Shown in pieces: positions 1-5,800 of a DNA stretch of 9,194 nucleotides (its first letter is position 1; every line of letters begins with the position of its first letter). The position numbers and the translations under genes were made by a program. The notes under the pieces are model-generated. The model did not search any database and was not told the DNA's origin. It saw only the letters and a list, made by a program, of their open reading frames with translations. The stretch is from Desulfuromusa sp. (GTDB lineage: Bacteria; Desulfobacterota; Desulfuromonadia; Desulfuromonadales; Geopsychrobacteraceae): positions 1 through 9,194 of the forward strand of contig JAOZMV010000044.1 in assembly GCA_029934095.1 (NCBI GenBank), in the 5' to 3' direction.

Positions 1-10
1 GTTTTGTTAC

Positions 11-289
11 TCAAGTTCTGTCAGTGATTTCAATCAGGTGATATCCAAATTGAGTTTTTACCGGACCGAGAACCTTGCCAACCTCGCCACTAAAAACAAC
101 CTCATCAAATTCTTTGACCATCTGACCGGGAGAAAATTCCCCCAGTGCCCCTCCTTGTCGACCGGATGGGCATTTAGAGTGTTTTTCTGCGATTTTTTCA
201 AAATCGGCACCCGCTTCAATTTCAGTTTTTAGGTTGTTGCATTCTTCTTCAGAGGGAACCAGAATGTGCCGTGCACTTGCTTTTGCCAT
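11..289 (-). CDS. ppiC: Parvulin-type peptidyl-prolyl cis/trans isomerase PpiC
   Basis: A 92-residue single-domain parvulin that catalyses cis/trans isomerisation of peptide bonds before proline. It has no signal peptide, so it should be cytoplasmic. The length is almost that of E. coli PpiC (93 aa), and the sequence matches along its whole length: MAK start, H8 in the ARHILV strand, the HSKCPSG segment with C40, GGALGEF, GQMV with M57, F61, and the closing TQFGYH segment with H84. These His/Cys/Met/Phe positions form the parvulin active site. The start is supported by an AAGGAG ribosome site (complement of 299-304) nine bases upstream. It is the last visible gene of a leftward unit, 70 bases after the zinc-ribbon gene. 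Family assignment is secure; client proteins are unknown. Confidence 0.95.
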   Translation of the reverse strand: MAKASARHILVPSEEECNNLKTEIEAGADFEKIAEKHSKCPSGRQGGALGEFSPGQMVKEFDEVVFSGEVGKVLGPVKTQFGYHLIEITDRT

Positions 290-316
290 AGTTATTGTCT
301 CCTTGGGATATGACTT

Positions 317-338
317 GAATCTGAATGTAGCGATTCAG
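317..338. repeat. Short inverted repeat between zinc-ribbon gene and ppiC
   Basis: CTGAAT (321-326) and ATTCAG (333-338) can form a 6-bp stem with a 6-base loop. An overlapping alternative pairs GAATC (317-321) with GATTC (332-336). It lies in the only sizeable gap of the leftward unit. No T-run follows on the transcribed strand, so it is not a standard terminator. It may be an RNA stem in the ppiC leader or a chance repeat. Confidence 0.3.
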
Positions 339-359
339 GTTGGGTTAAGTTGCGACAGG

Positions 360-632
360 TTATCGCAGTCGTCCGAAATCGTTATTGCAATTGTAACAGT
401 GCCATTTAGGGGCAGTTTTGCGAATCATACAGCCACCCGAGATGATTCTTCCTGACTCCAGTCCCTCCAGAGTGACTTTGTCCATTTGTGGTTTGCCGTA
501 GATAAAAATTGCCACATCATCTGAGCCACAGGTCGGACAAGGGGGGATGTTGTCCAGATCAAAATAAGAATTTTCTATTTCCCGATCTCCACCTGAAAAT
601 AATTGCCGGAACCAGTTTAACCGGAGGAACAT
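360..632 (-). CDS. Small zinc-ribbon protein of unknown function
   Basis: A 90-residue protein with two Cys pairs, CPTC (C32, C35) and CYNC (C79, C82), separated by a strand-rich linker containing IFIYGKP and a GGC motif (C68). This is the layout of a common uncharacterised bacterial zinc-ribbon family in which a CPxCG knuckle, a YG[KL]P segment, a GGC segment and a PKWHC knuckle occur in order. The fold should bind one zinc ion; the role is not known to me. The first 30 residues contain FLRLNWFRQLF, possibly an amphipathic helix. There is no signal peptide. The start lies 2 bases after the stop of the upstream methyltransferase gene, with only a distant GGAG/AAAGGG, so translation is probably coupled to that gene. 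Confidence 0.75.
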   Translation of the reverse strand: MFLRLNWFRQLFSGGDREIENSYFDLDNIPPCPTCGSDDVAIFIYGKPQMDKVTLEGLESGRIISGGCMIRKTAPKWHCYNCNNDFGRLR

Positions 633-634
633 AT

Positions 635-1291
635 CTAAGCCCTTTCTCCGGAGTCTGACGATTTTCTTGCGGCACCACGAATTGTTCTCCGAACAAAAGC
701 TGGAGTCCCCGCCATTGGAGCTTCGGTCAACTGTTCAATCTGTAGGCCGGTAGCAAGAATAGCAGTGGCTGTATCGCGGGTTAAGCGGCAATTCCCGGCA
801 CAGAGTCCCCATAGGGGTTCAAGGCGGTGTTGCCAGATTTGGGTGGGCGGGTGGTCAGAAATAACATGTTCAAGAAAAAGTAAAACACCATTCGGCCGTA
901 ATAACCGATAGATCTCGTTGAGGCTGGTTTCAAGACTGGGTACAGAGCAAAGAACCAGGGTGGAAACAATCGTGTCAAAGGAGGCATCTGGCATCCCTGT
1001 TGATTCCGCTCCCCAGGAGGTAATGTCAAGTCGTTCTTTTTGGAATTGGCCTGCTTTGCGCTGGAGTTGCTTACGCATCTGCACATCCGGCTCACTGAGG
1101 ATAATTCGTGATACTTTATCGGGATAGTGAGGGAGGTTGACACCCGTCCCTGCTCCAATCTCCAGCAAGTCACCACTCGCCTGGGCGAGCAGCTCTTCGC
1201 GCCATCCTTGCAGACAACGTTTTTCGGTGTTGCGCATGGCATAGTCATAGCTTTTAGCCAGCAGATAAGAGTGTATTTGTTTCATGACCAT
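635..1291 (-). CDS. Class I SAM-dependent methyltransferase, METTL7/UbiE-like
   Basis: A Rossmann-fold methyltransferase of 218 residues from the chosen start. Motif I is LLEIGAGTGVNLP (E44-G50 being the SAM glycine loop). The acidic residue after strand 2 is in ILSEPD (about 63-69), followed by FDTIVSTLVLCSVP (motif II) and LRPNGVLLFLEHV (motif III). The C-terminal stretch with W..RLEPLW, a GNC segment and LTRDT resembles the METTL7-like branch, whose members act on small thiols or lipids; the substrate here cannot be read. The frame is open to 1393, but the earlier ATGs lie within or upstream of a promoter at 1365-1393, and family similarity begins near MKQIHSYLLAKSYDYAM, so 1291 (or 1285) is preferred. 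An AGAGGA sits 13 bases upstream of 1291, which is somewhat far. It is first in a leftward unit with the zinc-ribbon gene. Confidence 0.85.
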   Translation of the reverse strand: MVMKQIHSYLLAKSYDYAMRNTEKRCLQGWREELLAQASGDLLEIGAGTGVNLPHYPDKVSRIILSEPDVQMRKQLQRKAGQFQKERLDITSWGAESTGMPDASFDTIVSTLVLCSVPSLETSLNEIYRLLRPNGVLLFLEHVISDHPPTQIWQHRLEPLWGLCAGNCRLTRDTATAILATGLQIEQLTEAPMAGTPAFVRRTIRGAARKSSDSGERA

Positions 1292-1364
1292 TGGCAGGAT
1301 TCTGTCCTCTTGGGTAGTATTTACCCCGAATAAAGGATGGCGGTTGAGTGTTCTATATCTCACC

Positions 1365-1393
1365 ATCATGGTCAAGTTTATCCCCTCTGTCAA
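1365..1393 (-). promoter_or_regulatory. Candidate sigma-70 promoter for the methyltransferase unit
   Basis: On the minus strand TTGACA (1393-1388) is followed by a 17-base spacer and CATGAT (1370-1365), which matches four of six positions of the -10 consensus. Transcription would begin near 1358 and leave a leader of about 65 bases before the start codon at 1291. The position explains why the longer open frame to 1393 is unlikely to be translated in full. Confidence 0.45.
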
Positions 1394-1410
1394 GAAGCTG
1401 AAAGTTCAAG

Positions 1411-1444
1411 TTGCCATTTTAGTTACAGTAGTTACAGATATAAT
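1411..1444 (+). promoter_or_regulatory. Candidate promoter for the ABC exporter-hslO unit
   Basis: A perfect TATAAT lies at 1439-1444, about 57 bases before the ATPase start at 1501. The position for a normally spaced -35 box (1416-1421, ATTTTA) is poor. The best -35-like hexamer, TTGCCA (1411-1416), is 22 bases away, which is too long for sigma-70 acting alone. The spacer is filled by an exact tandem repeat. A strong -10 with no good -35 suggests a promoter that needs an activator, but this is inference. Confidence 0.4.
1420..1437. repeat. Exact 9-bp tandem repeat TAGTTACAG x2
   Basis: TAGTTACAG occurs twice without a gap (1420-1428 and 1429-1437), ending one base before the TATAAT of the candidate rightward promoter. 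The placement over the -35/spacer region is typical for a regulator binding as a direct-repeat dimer, though a chance duplication is possible. Confidence 0.6.
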
Positions 1445-1463
1445 CAGGATTGATGCGCTCCGT

Positions 1464-1473
1464 CCTTGCAAGG
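1464..1473. promoter_or_regulatory. 10-bp perfect palindrome CCTTGCAAGG (possible operator)
   Basis: CCTTGCAAGG is self-complementary and lies between the predicted rightward transcription start (about 1451) and the ATPase start codon at 1501. The place is suitable for a repressor site. There is no matching second copy in the window, so the assignment is tentative. Confidence 0.25.
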
Positions 1474-1500
1474 CTGAGGGTGCGGTTGTATATTTGCGCC

Positions 1501-2427
1501 ATGAGCGCACTGGTTATAGAAAATCTATATAAGTCCTTTGATGGTGTCCCTGCGGTGAAGGGGGTTAATTTCACAATTAATAAGGGGGAAATTTTTGGCT
1601 TGCTCGGTCCCAATGGGGCAGGGAAGAGTACCACAATCAATATGATTGCCGGGGTTGTCAGGTTGGGATCAGGGAGTATCACCGCCTTTGGTTATGACAA
1701 TCAGCGAGATTATCGCTACACTCGCAGGATGCTGGGAGTTGTCCATCAGGAAATTGTCATTGATAACTTTTTTACCGTTGATCAGGCTCTTAAACTGCAT
1801 GCTGGTTATTACGGAGTCAAAGATGATCCAGATTGGCGACAGTTGTTGATTGACCGTCTTGGGTTGAAACCCCATTTGCATAAAGTGATGCTGAAGTTAT
1901 CGGGGGGGTTGAAGCGCCGTTTCATGATTGCCAAAGCGATGATCCACCGACCCCAATTATTGATTCTGGATGAACCGACCGCCGGGGTGGATGTTGAGCT
2001 GCGCCATAGTCTCTGGGATTTTGTCCGGGAAATCAATCGGCAGGGGACAACGATTCTGTTGACCACCCATTATCTGGAAGAGGCTGAGGAGATGTGTGAT
2101 CGCATCGCCATCATGAATCATGGTGATCTGATTGCTTTGGAAGAAACTCACGAACTGGTGCGCCGTTTATCCAATCGTCAATTGCGTTTATGGCTGACTG
2201 AGCCATTGAAGAGCATACCGTCGGGGTTGGAAAGTTGTAAACCACAGTTAAAAGCGGATGGGCGAATGTTACTGCTCAACCTTCCAGCTGATATTGACGT
2301 TGGCTCGGTTCTCGCTCAACTCTGCAGTCAACAGTTGCAGATTCGTGATATTGAAACTGACCAGAGCAGTTTGGAGGAGGTTTTTATTCAGTTGACCGGG
2401 ATGAATGGGGGTGTGGATGGACCTTGA
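1501..2427 (+). CDS. yadG: ABC transporter ATPase subunit, YadG-like
   Basis: ATP-binding subunit of an ABC-2 type exporter, 308 residues from the chosen ATG, the same length as E. coli YadG. Visible motifs are Walker A GPNGAGKST (36-44), Q-loop Q83, signature LSGGLKRR (133-140), Walker B LLILDEP (153-159), D-loop AGVD (161-164) and switch H190 in TTHYLEEAEEM. The LSGGL signature departs from the usual LSGGQ as in YadG (LSGGM). The last 100 residues form the C-terminal extension usual in this subfamily (SSLEEVF.L). The frame is open from 1450, but 1501 gives the normal N-terminus MSALVIENLYKSFDG; the ribosome site there is poor. The gene overlaps the permease gene and should form with it a homodimeric-type exporter. 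The substrate is unknown; NodI/DrrA-like annotation is also possible. Confidence 0.92.
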   Translation: MSALVIENLYKSFDGVPAVKGVNFTINKGEIFGLLGPNGAGKSTTINMIAGVVRLGSGSITAFGYDNQRDYRYTRRMLGVVHQEIVIDNFFTVDQALKLHAGYYGVKDDPDWRQLLIDRLGLKPHLHKVMLKLSGGLKRRFMIAKAMIHRPQLLILDEPTAGVDVELRHSLWDFVREINRQGTTILLTTHYLEEAEEMCDRIAIMNHGDLIALEETHELVRRLSNRQLRLWLTEPLKSIPSGLESCKPQLKADGRMLLLNLPADIDVGSVLAQLCSQQLQIRDIETDQSSLEEVFIQLTGMNGGVDGP

Positions 2428-3205
2428 TTTAAAGCAGCGATTTTATCCCTGGCTGCCTTTTTTTACTTTGCTGCGCAAGGAAATTCTACGTTTCGGGCGA
2501 GTATCAACCCAGACATTATTGGCTCCTATTGTCACCGCTGGTCTCTACCTGTTTGTCTTCGGGGCAACTCTGGGAGAGCGCTTAAGTATTGTTGAAGGTT
2601 TCAGCTACGCGCAGTTTGTTATCCCGGGGTTGATTATGATGGGAATTATCAACAATTCCTTCGCTAACACTTCTTCATCACTGTTTATGTCGCGTTACCT
2701 CGGGGGGATTGTTGATCTGCTGGTTACCCCCGTCAGCCCTCCGCAGTTTATCATGGCTTATACTCTGGCAGCGATGCTCCGGGGGTTGTTGGTTGGCTCG
2801 GTTGTCTGGTTGATTTCAACCATGTTTGCATCTCTTCCCTGGGATTCCCCAATCCTGGGGCTATTGATGGCTATGCTGGCCAGCTTCATGTTTGCACAGT
2901 TTGGCTTGATAGCGGCAATCTATGCCCAGAGTTTTGATACAATTTCCATGTATACCAGCTTTCTCATTATGCCATTAATTTTTCTGGGTGGGGTGTTTTA
3001 CCCTATTTCTATTCTCCCTGAGCCGTGGGGAAAATTCTCGCAACTTAATCCCCTGTTTTATCTGATTGATGGTTTTCGTCATGCTCTGATCGGTTCTGGG
3101 GACACCAGCTATCTAATTGCTTTTGGATTCAGTGGGATGCTTGCCATTATCCTGTTTCTCTGGGCAGCATGGTTGATCGGCAAGGGTTATCGTTTAAGGG
3201 CTTAA
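2405..3205 (+). CDS. yadH: ABC-2 type transporter permease, YadH-like
   Basis: Integral membrane partner of the preceding ATPase, 266 residues (262 if it starts at the ATG at 2417). It has about six hydrophobic segments and the ABC-2 permease features of YadH: KEILRF at the N-terminus, FSYAQFVIPGLIMMGII, LLVTPV followed by a proline pair, FDTISMYTSFLIMPLIFLGG, FYPISILPEPW and LNPLFYLIDGFRH. The start overlaps the ATPase gene by 23 bases (11 if 2417 is used), indicating coupled translation. The frame is closed by TGA at 2402-2404, so 2405 is the earliest possible ATG; a G-rich stretch (2407-2411) five bases before 2417 makes that start a real alternative. The exported substrate cannot be inferred. 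Confidence 0.92.
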   Translation: MGVWMDLDLKQRFYPWLPFFTLLRKEILRFGRVSTQTLLAPIVTAGLYLFVFGATLGERLSIVEGFSYAQFVIPGLIMMGIINNSFANTSSSLFMSRYLGGIVDLLVTPVSPPQFIMAYTLAAMLRGLLVGSVVWLISTMFASLPWDSPILGLLMAMLASFMFAQFGLIAAIYAQSFDTISMYTSFLIMPLIFLGGVFYPISILPEPWGKFSQLNPLFYLIDGFRHALIGSGDTSYLIAFGFSGMLAIILFLWAAWLIGKGYRLRA

Positions 3206-3229
3206 TTGCAAACCGTGGTTGAGGTAACA

Positions 3230-4105
3230 ATGGAAGATCATTTAATCCGGGTGGTCAGTCCTGACGGCTTGTTTCGTGCGGCTGCAGCAGTAACCACCAA
3301 ACTGGTACGCACGATCTGTGAGAAACAACAGACCGATTTTACTGCAACGGTTGCGCTGGGTCGTTTGTTGACCGGTGGTGCTCTGTTGGGTTGTCTGCTG
3401 AAGGGTCAGCAACGGCTCGCTCTTGTTGTTGAAGGGAATGGCCCGCTGGGAAAGTTGAGTGTTGAAGCTGATGCTGTAGGGAGAATCCGTGGCACTATCC
3501 GTAACCCGATTGCTGGTCTGCCTCCAGATGGAGAACGTTTTGATGTTGCCGGTGCTGTCGGCAAGGCTGGTTTCCTCCATGTCTGGAAGGATCTTGGCCT
3601 GAAAAAACCCTATCAGAGCATGGTGCAGTTGCAGAGCAGTGAGATTGCTGAAGATCTGGCCTGGTATTTGACCAGCTCGGAACAGGTACCATCCAGTATC
3701 GGGTTGGGAGTCGAGCTTGATGTGGAAGGTCGGGTCGCTGTTGCCGGGGGCTTTTTAGTCCAATCCCTTCCTCCCGGAGATTCTGAACAGGTTGAGATTC
3801 TGAGTGAGCGAATAAAAGAGCTGCCACCAACTACCAGTCTGCTACGGCAGGGGTTGACGCCAACTGATGTTCTTGCCCGGATATTTGGCTCGGCCGGATT
3901 TCAGGTGCAGCAAGAGATACCGCTACGGTTTTTCTGTCCCTGCAACCAAAAACAGATTGAACAGATGCTGATCGGTCTTGGTCGTAAGGAACTCACCTCT
4001 CTTATTGATGAGTCGGAACCGGTTGAGGTTGTCTGTGAATATTGTCTTAAACACTATCACTTCAATCGTGAGCAAATGGGTAAATTAATTGAAATGGCAA
4101 AATGA
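3230..4105 (+). CDS. hslO: Redox-regulated chaperone Hsp33
   Basis: A cytoplasmic holdase chaperone activated by oxidation, 291 residues, close to E. coli Hsp33 (292-294 aa). The C-terminal zinc switch is intact: C236-x-C238 (FCPCNQ) and C269-x-x-C272 (CEYC), with almost the same spacing as C232/C234/C265/C268 of E. coli. The N-terminal domain carries LIRVVSPDGLFRAA, ALGRLLTGGALLG and GKLSVEADAVGRIRG. Under reducing conditions the four cysteines hold zinc; oxidants form disulfides and expose the binding surface. The ATG at 3230 is chosen because GAGG (3221-3224) lies five bases upstream; a TTG at 3206 directly after the permease stop would add eight unlikely residues. The 24-base spacing to the permease gene suggests one operon with the exporter. 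Confidence 0.96.
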   Translation: MEDHLIRVVSPDGLFRAAAAVTTKLVRTICEKQQTDFTATVALGRLLTGGALLGCLLKGQQRLALVVEGNGPLGKLSVEADAVGRIRGTIRNPIAGLPPDGERFDVAGAVGKAGFLHVWKDLGLKKPYQSMVQLQSSEIAEDLAWYLTSSEQVPSSIGLGVELDVEGRVAVAGGFLVQSLPPGDSEQVEILSERIKELPPTTSLLRQGLTPTDVLARIFGSAGFQVQQEIPLRFFCPCNQKQIEQMLIGLGRKELTSLIDESEPVEVVCEYCLKHYHFNREQMGKLIEMAK

Positions 4106-4116
4106 GGACAGGTTGA

Positions 4117-4192
4117 ACCCCAGCCAGTTGAGCTTGCCAATTTTTTCTCCCACCCAGAAAAACACTAAAAACTGGGGTAAAAAAAGTGGGGA
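4117..4192 (+). other. Competing RNA stems after hslO; no clear terminator
   Basis: ACCCCAG (4117-4123) is complementary to CTGGGGT (4172-4178), giving a 7-bp stem over a 48-base loop. The same CTGGG can instead pair with the nearer CCCAG (4153-4157), and CCCAC (4149-4153) can pair with GTGGG (4186-4190). The only T-run on the plus strand (4141-4146) lies inside the large loop and has just a weak wobble-rich stem before it. The hslO transcript may therefore end poorly or run on toward nuoA. The A-runs after CTGGGG read as a T-run on the minus strand, but no leftward gene ends here. Confidence 0.3.
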
Positions 4193-4240
4193 TAAACTAA
4201 AAAGCACTGTAATTTCAGACTAAAAGTAGATTATTTTAGT
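4164..4240. repeat. Four ACTAAAA motifs upstream of the nuo promoter
   Basis: ACTAAAA occurs at 4164-4170, 4196-4202 and 4219-4225 in direct orientation and at 4234-4240 inverted (TTTTAGT). The last two form a 7-bp inverted repeat around the 8-base centre gtagatta. All lie within 77 bases and 34-110 bases before the -35 box of the candidate nuo promoter. AT-richness raises the chance of coincidence, but the cluster is a plausible binding array for a regulator. Confidence 0.45.
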
Positions 4241-4252
4241 TGTCATAATTGC

Positions 4253-4268
4253 ATACAGTATACGGTAT
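4253..4268. promoter_or_regulatory. Tandem 7-mer / overlapping dyads before the nuo -35 box
   Basis: ATACAGT (4253-4259) is followed directly by ATACGGT (4260-4266). The same stretch reads as two overlapping short dyads, ATAC-a-GTAT (4253-4261) and ATAC-g-GTAT (4260-4268). It ends five bases before the TTGACA at 4274, a usual place for an activator site. No known operator consensus was recognised. Confidence 0.35.
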
Positions 4269-4273
4269 TTCTC

Positions 4274-4302
4274 TTGACAAATTGGGGGAATTATCCTAGT
4301 TT
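4274..4302 (+). promoter_or_regulatory. Candidate sigma-70 promoter of the nuo operon
   Basis: A consensus TTGACA (4274-4279) is followed by a 17-base spacer and TAGTTT (4297-4302), a weak -10 matching three of six positions. Transcription would start near 4309 and give a leader of about 70 bases before nuoA. A strong -35 with a weak -10 suits regulated expression. It is the best promoter-like match in the 276-bp gap. Confidence 0.5.
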
Positions 4303-4321
4303 TTCACACGCTGTGGAGTAA

Positions 4322-4345
4322 CCTGTCAGCTTACAGGCACAGCTG
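4322..4345 (+). other. Alternative small hairpins in the nuoA leader
   Basis: CCTGT (4322-4326) can pair with ACAGG (4333-4337), or CAGCT (4327-4331) with AGCTG (4341-4345); the two stems exclude each other. They lie between the predicted transcription start and the nuoA ribosome site. Five-base stems are weak, so a role in RNA stability or translation is only a possibility. Confidence 0.25.
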
Positions 4346-4381
4346 AATGGTTCAATCTCTTCTCTGGAAGGAGCGGTTTCT

Positions 4382-4738
4382 ATGCTGGATATTTATTTAC
4401 CGATTCTTGTTGTTATGGGAATCGCTTTAGCTTTTGCAATCGGGTCGGTGGTTTTATCCCGGTTGGTCGGGGTCAAGAAGCCCAGTGAGGTCAAGTTGGC
4501 GCCGTATGAGTGTGGTATGCCTCTGATCGGCTCGGCGCAAGAACGTTTTTCCATCAAATTCTATATTATTGCGATGCTTTTTATTCTTTTCGATATAGAA
4601 GCTGTTTTCCTTTATCCCTGGGCGGTCATGTTCAAGCGTCTCGGGATTTTTGGTTTTGTTGAGATGGGAGTGTTTATCATCATTCTTCTCGTCGGCTTTA
4701 TCTATGTATGGAAAAAAGGAGCTCTGGAATGGGAGTAG
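4382..4738 (+). CDS. nuoA: Complex I subunit A (NuoA, ND3 family)
   Basis: Small membrane subunit of respiratory complex I, 118 residues, three transmembrane helices (about 4-28, 60-83, 91-111). The loop after helix 1 holds YECG (42-45), including the cysteine equivalent to the ND3 loop cysteine near the quinone site. [20 protein letters not shown] follows, with D71 and E73, the conserved acidic pair of helix 2. Length is normal for the family. It is the first gene of the nuo operon and has a strong AAGGAG (4368-4373) eight bases before the ATG. It overlaps nuoB by ten bases. Confidence 0.98.
   Translation: MLDIYLPILVVMGIALAFAIGSVVLSRLVGVKKPSEVKLAPYECGMPLIGSAQERFSIKFYIIAMLFILFDIEAVFLYPWAVMFKRLGIFGFVEMGVFIIILLVGFIYVWKKGALEWE
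4716..4721 (+). promoter_or_regulatory. Ribosome binding site deciding the nuoB start
   Basis: AAGGAG lies inside the end of nuoA, seven bases before the ATG at 4729. It favours that start over the in-frame ATG at 4708, which would add seven residues and lies upstream of this site. Confidence 0.8.
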
Positions 4739-5247
4739 AGCAATCCAAGACACTTGGTAGTGGTTTTGTTACGACGAGTCTGGACAAGCTGGTTAACTGG
4801 TCGCGCGCCAGTTCTATGTGGCCGCTCACTTTTGGTCTGGCATGCTGTGCTATCGAAATGATGGCAACTGGTGCCGCCCGTTTTGACCTTGACCGGATGG
4901 GAATTTTATTTCGCGCATCTCCACGCCAGGCAGACGTCATTATTATTGCTGGTACCGTGACTAAAAAAATGGTGCCGGTTATTCAAACTGTCTATGAGCA
5001 GATGCCAGAGCCCAAGTACGTTATTGCGATGGGGGCATGTGCTTCTTCCGGTGGTATTTTTGATACCTACAGCACTGTTCAGGGGGTTGATGAGTTTTTA
5101 CCGGTCGATGTTTATATCCCCGGTTGCCCACCGCGCCCAGAGGGGCTCCTCTATGGGTTGATGAAGTTGCAGGATAAAATCCGGGCTGAGCGCAATACCT
5201 TTGGTGCTGCTATCGGTGTTGGCGATGTCATTCACAACAAGGCCTGA
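4729..5247 (+). CDS. nuoB: Complex I subunit B with cluster N2 (NuoB, PSST)
   Basis: Peripheral-arm subunit carrying the terminal 4Fe-4S cluster N2 that passes electrons to quinone, 172 residues. The four ligands are present: the adjacent pair C39-C40 in [11 protein letters not shown]104 in MGACASSGG and C133 in PGCPPRPE. Also conserved are [19 protein letters not shown] and TVTKKM, which line the quinone pocket together with NuoD. The start at 4729 is set by the AAGGAG inside nuoA and gives the overlap usual for tightly coupled nuo genes. It is related to the small subunit of NiFe hydrogenases, but the nuoA and nuoC/D neighbours make the complex I assignment firm. Confidence 0.98.
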   Translation: MGVEQSKTLGSGFVTTSLDKLVNWSRASSMWPLTFGLACCAIEMMATGAARFDLDRMGILFRASPRQADVIIIAGTVTKKMVPVIQTVYEQMPEPKYVIAMGACASSGGIFDTYSTVQGVDEFLPVDVYIPGCPPRPEGLLYGLMKLQDKIRAERNTFGAAIGVGDVIHNKA

Positions 5248-5277
5248 TGGCCGTTAGGTTGATAACAGGGAAAATCA

Positions 5278-5760
5278 ATGAGCGATCAAGCGATTGTTGA
5301 AAAATTGAAAGCAAAGTTCTCCTCTGAAATTCTCGATGTTGTTGAGTTTCGTGGAGAAACAACTGTCACCATGAAGAAAGAGCAGATTGTTGATATCTGC
5401 ACTTTTATGCGTGATGACTTTGGTTACAACCTACTTTGTGATCTTTGCGGGGTTGATTATCTGGGTAAGTCGCCACGTTTCATGGTGGTTTATAACCTCT
5501 ACAACATTTCGACAAAACAGCGCATCCGGATCAAGGCACCAGTTGAAGAGCAGGATGCCAATATTGATACTGTCAGTACTGTCTGGGGGACGGCCAACTG
5601 GCATGAGCGGGAGTGTTGGGATCTGATGGGGATTAAGTTTAACAATCATCCTGATCTGCGGCGCATTCTGATGCCCGCTGACTGGGAAGGGCATCCGCTG
5701 CGCAAGGACTATCCTCTACAGGGACCCGATCGTGAACCTTATCAGGGGCGACTTTCCTAA
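5278..5760 (+). CDS. nuoC: Complex I subunit C (NuoC, 30 kDa subunit)
   Basis: Peripheral-arm structural subunit without cofactors, 160 residues, that packs against NuoB and NuoD. The family signature lies near the C-terminus: WHERECWDLMGIKF followed by HPDLRRILMPADWEGHPLRKDYPL. The N-terminal half has LCDLCGVDYLG and FMVVYNLYNI strands typical of the 30-kDa fold. It is a separate protein and not a NuoCD fusion as in E. coli. An AGGGA lies six bases before the ATG; the gap to nuoB is 30 bases. Confidence 0.97.
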   Translation: MSDQAIVEKLKAKFSSEILDVVEFRGETTVTMKKEQIVDICTFMRDDFGYNLLCDLCGVDYLGKSPRFMVVYNLYNISTKQRIRIKAPVEEQDANIDTVSTVWGTANWHERECWDLMGIKFNNHPDLRRILMPADWEGHPLRKDYPLQGPDREPYQGRLS

Positions 5761-5800
5761 CTGAACGCTTGAGACATTCCTTAACCGGACGAGGCATATA

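Noticed and set aside
1292..1393. N-terminal extension of the methyltransferase to an ATG at 1393
   Set aside because: The extension shows no family similarity and overlaps a good minus-strand promoter, so the extra codons probably lie at or before the transcription start.
1450..1500. N-terminal extension of the ABC ATPase to 1450
   Set aside because: The added residues (arginine- and leucine-rich) are not part of ABC ATPases, and the normal N-terminus begins at 1501.
3206..3229. TTG start for hslO directly after the permease stop
   Set aside because: The ATG at 3230 has a well-spaced GAGG and begins the normal Hsp33 N-terminus.
4238..4256. Sigma-54 type promoter upstream of nuoA (TTGTCATAATTGCAT)
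   Set aside because: The spacing between a GG and the GC element does not fit -24/-12, and the GG itself is missing.
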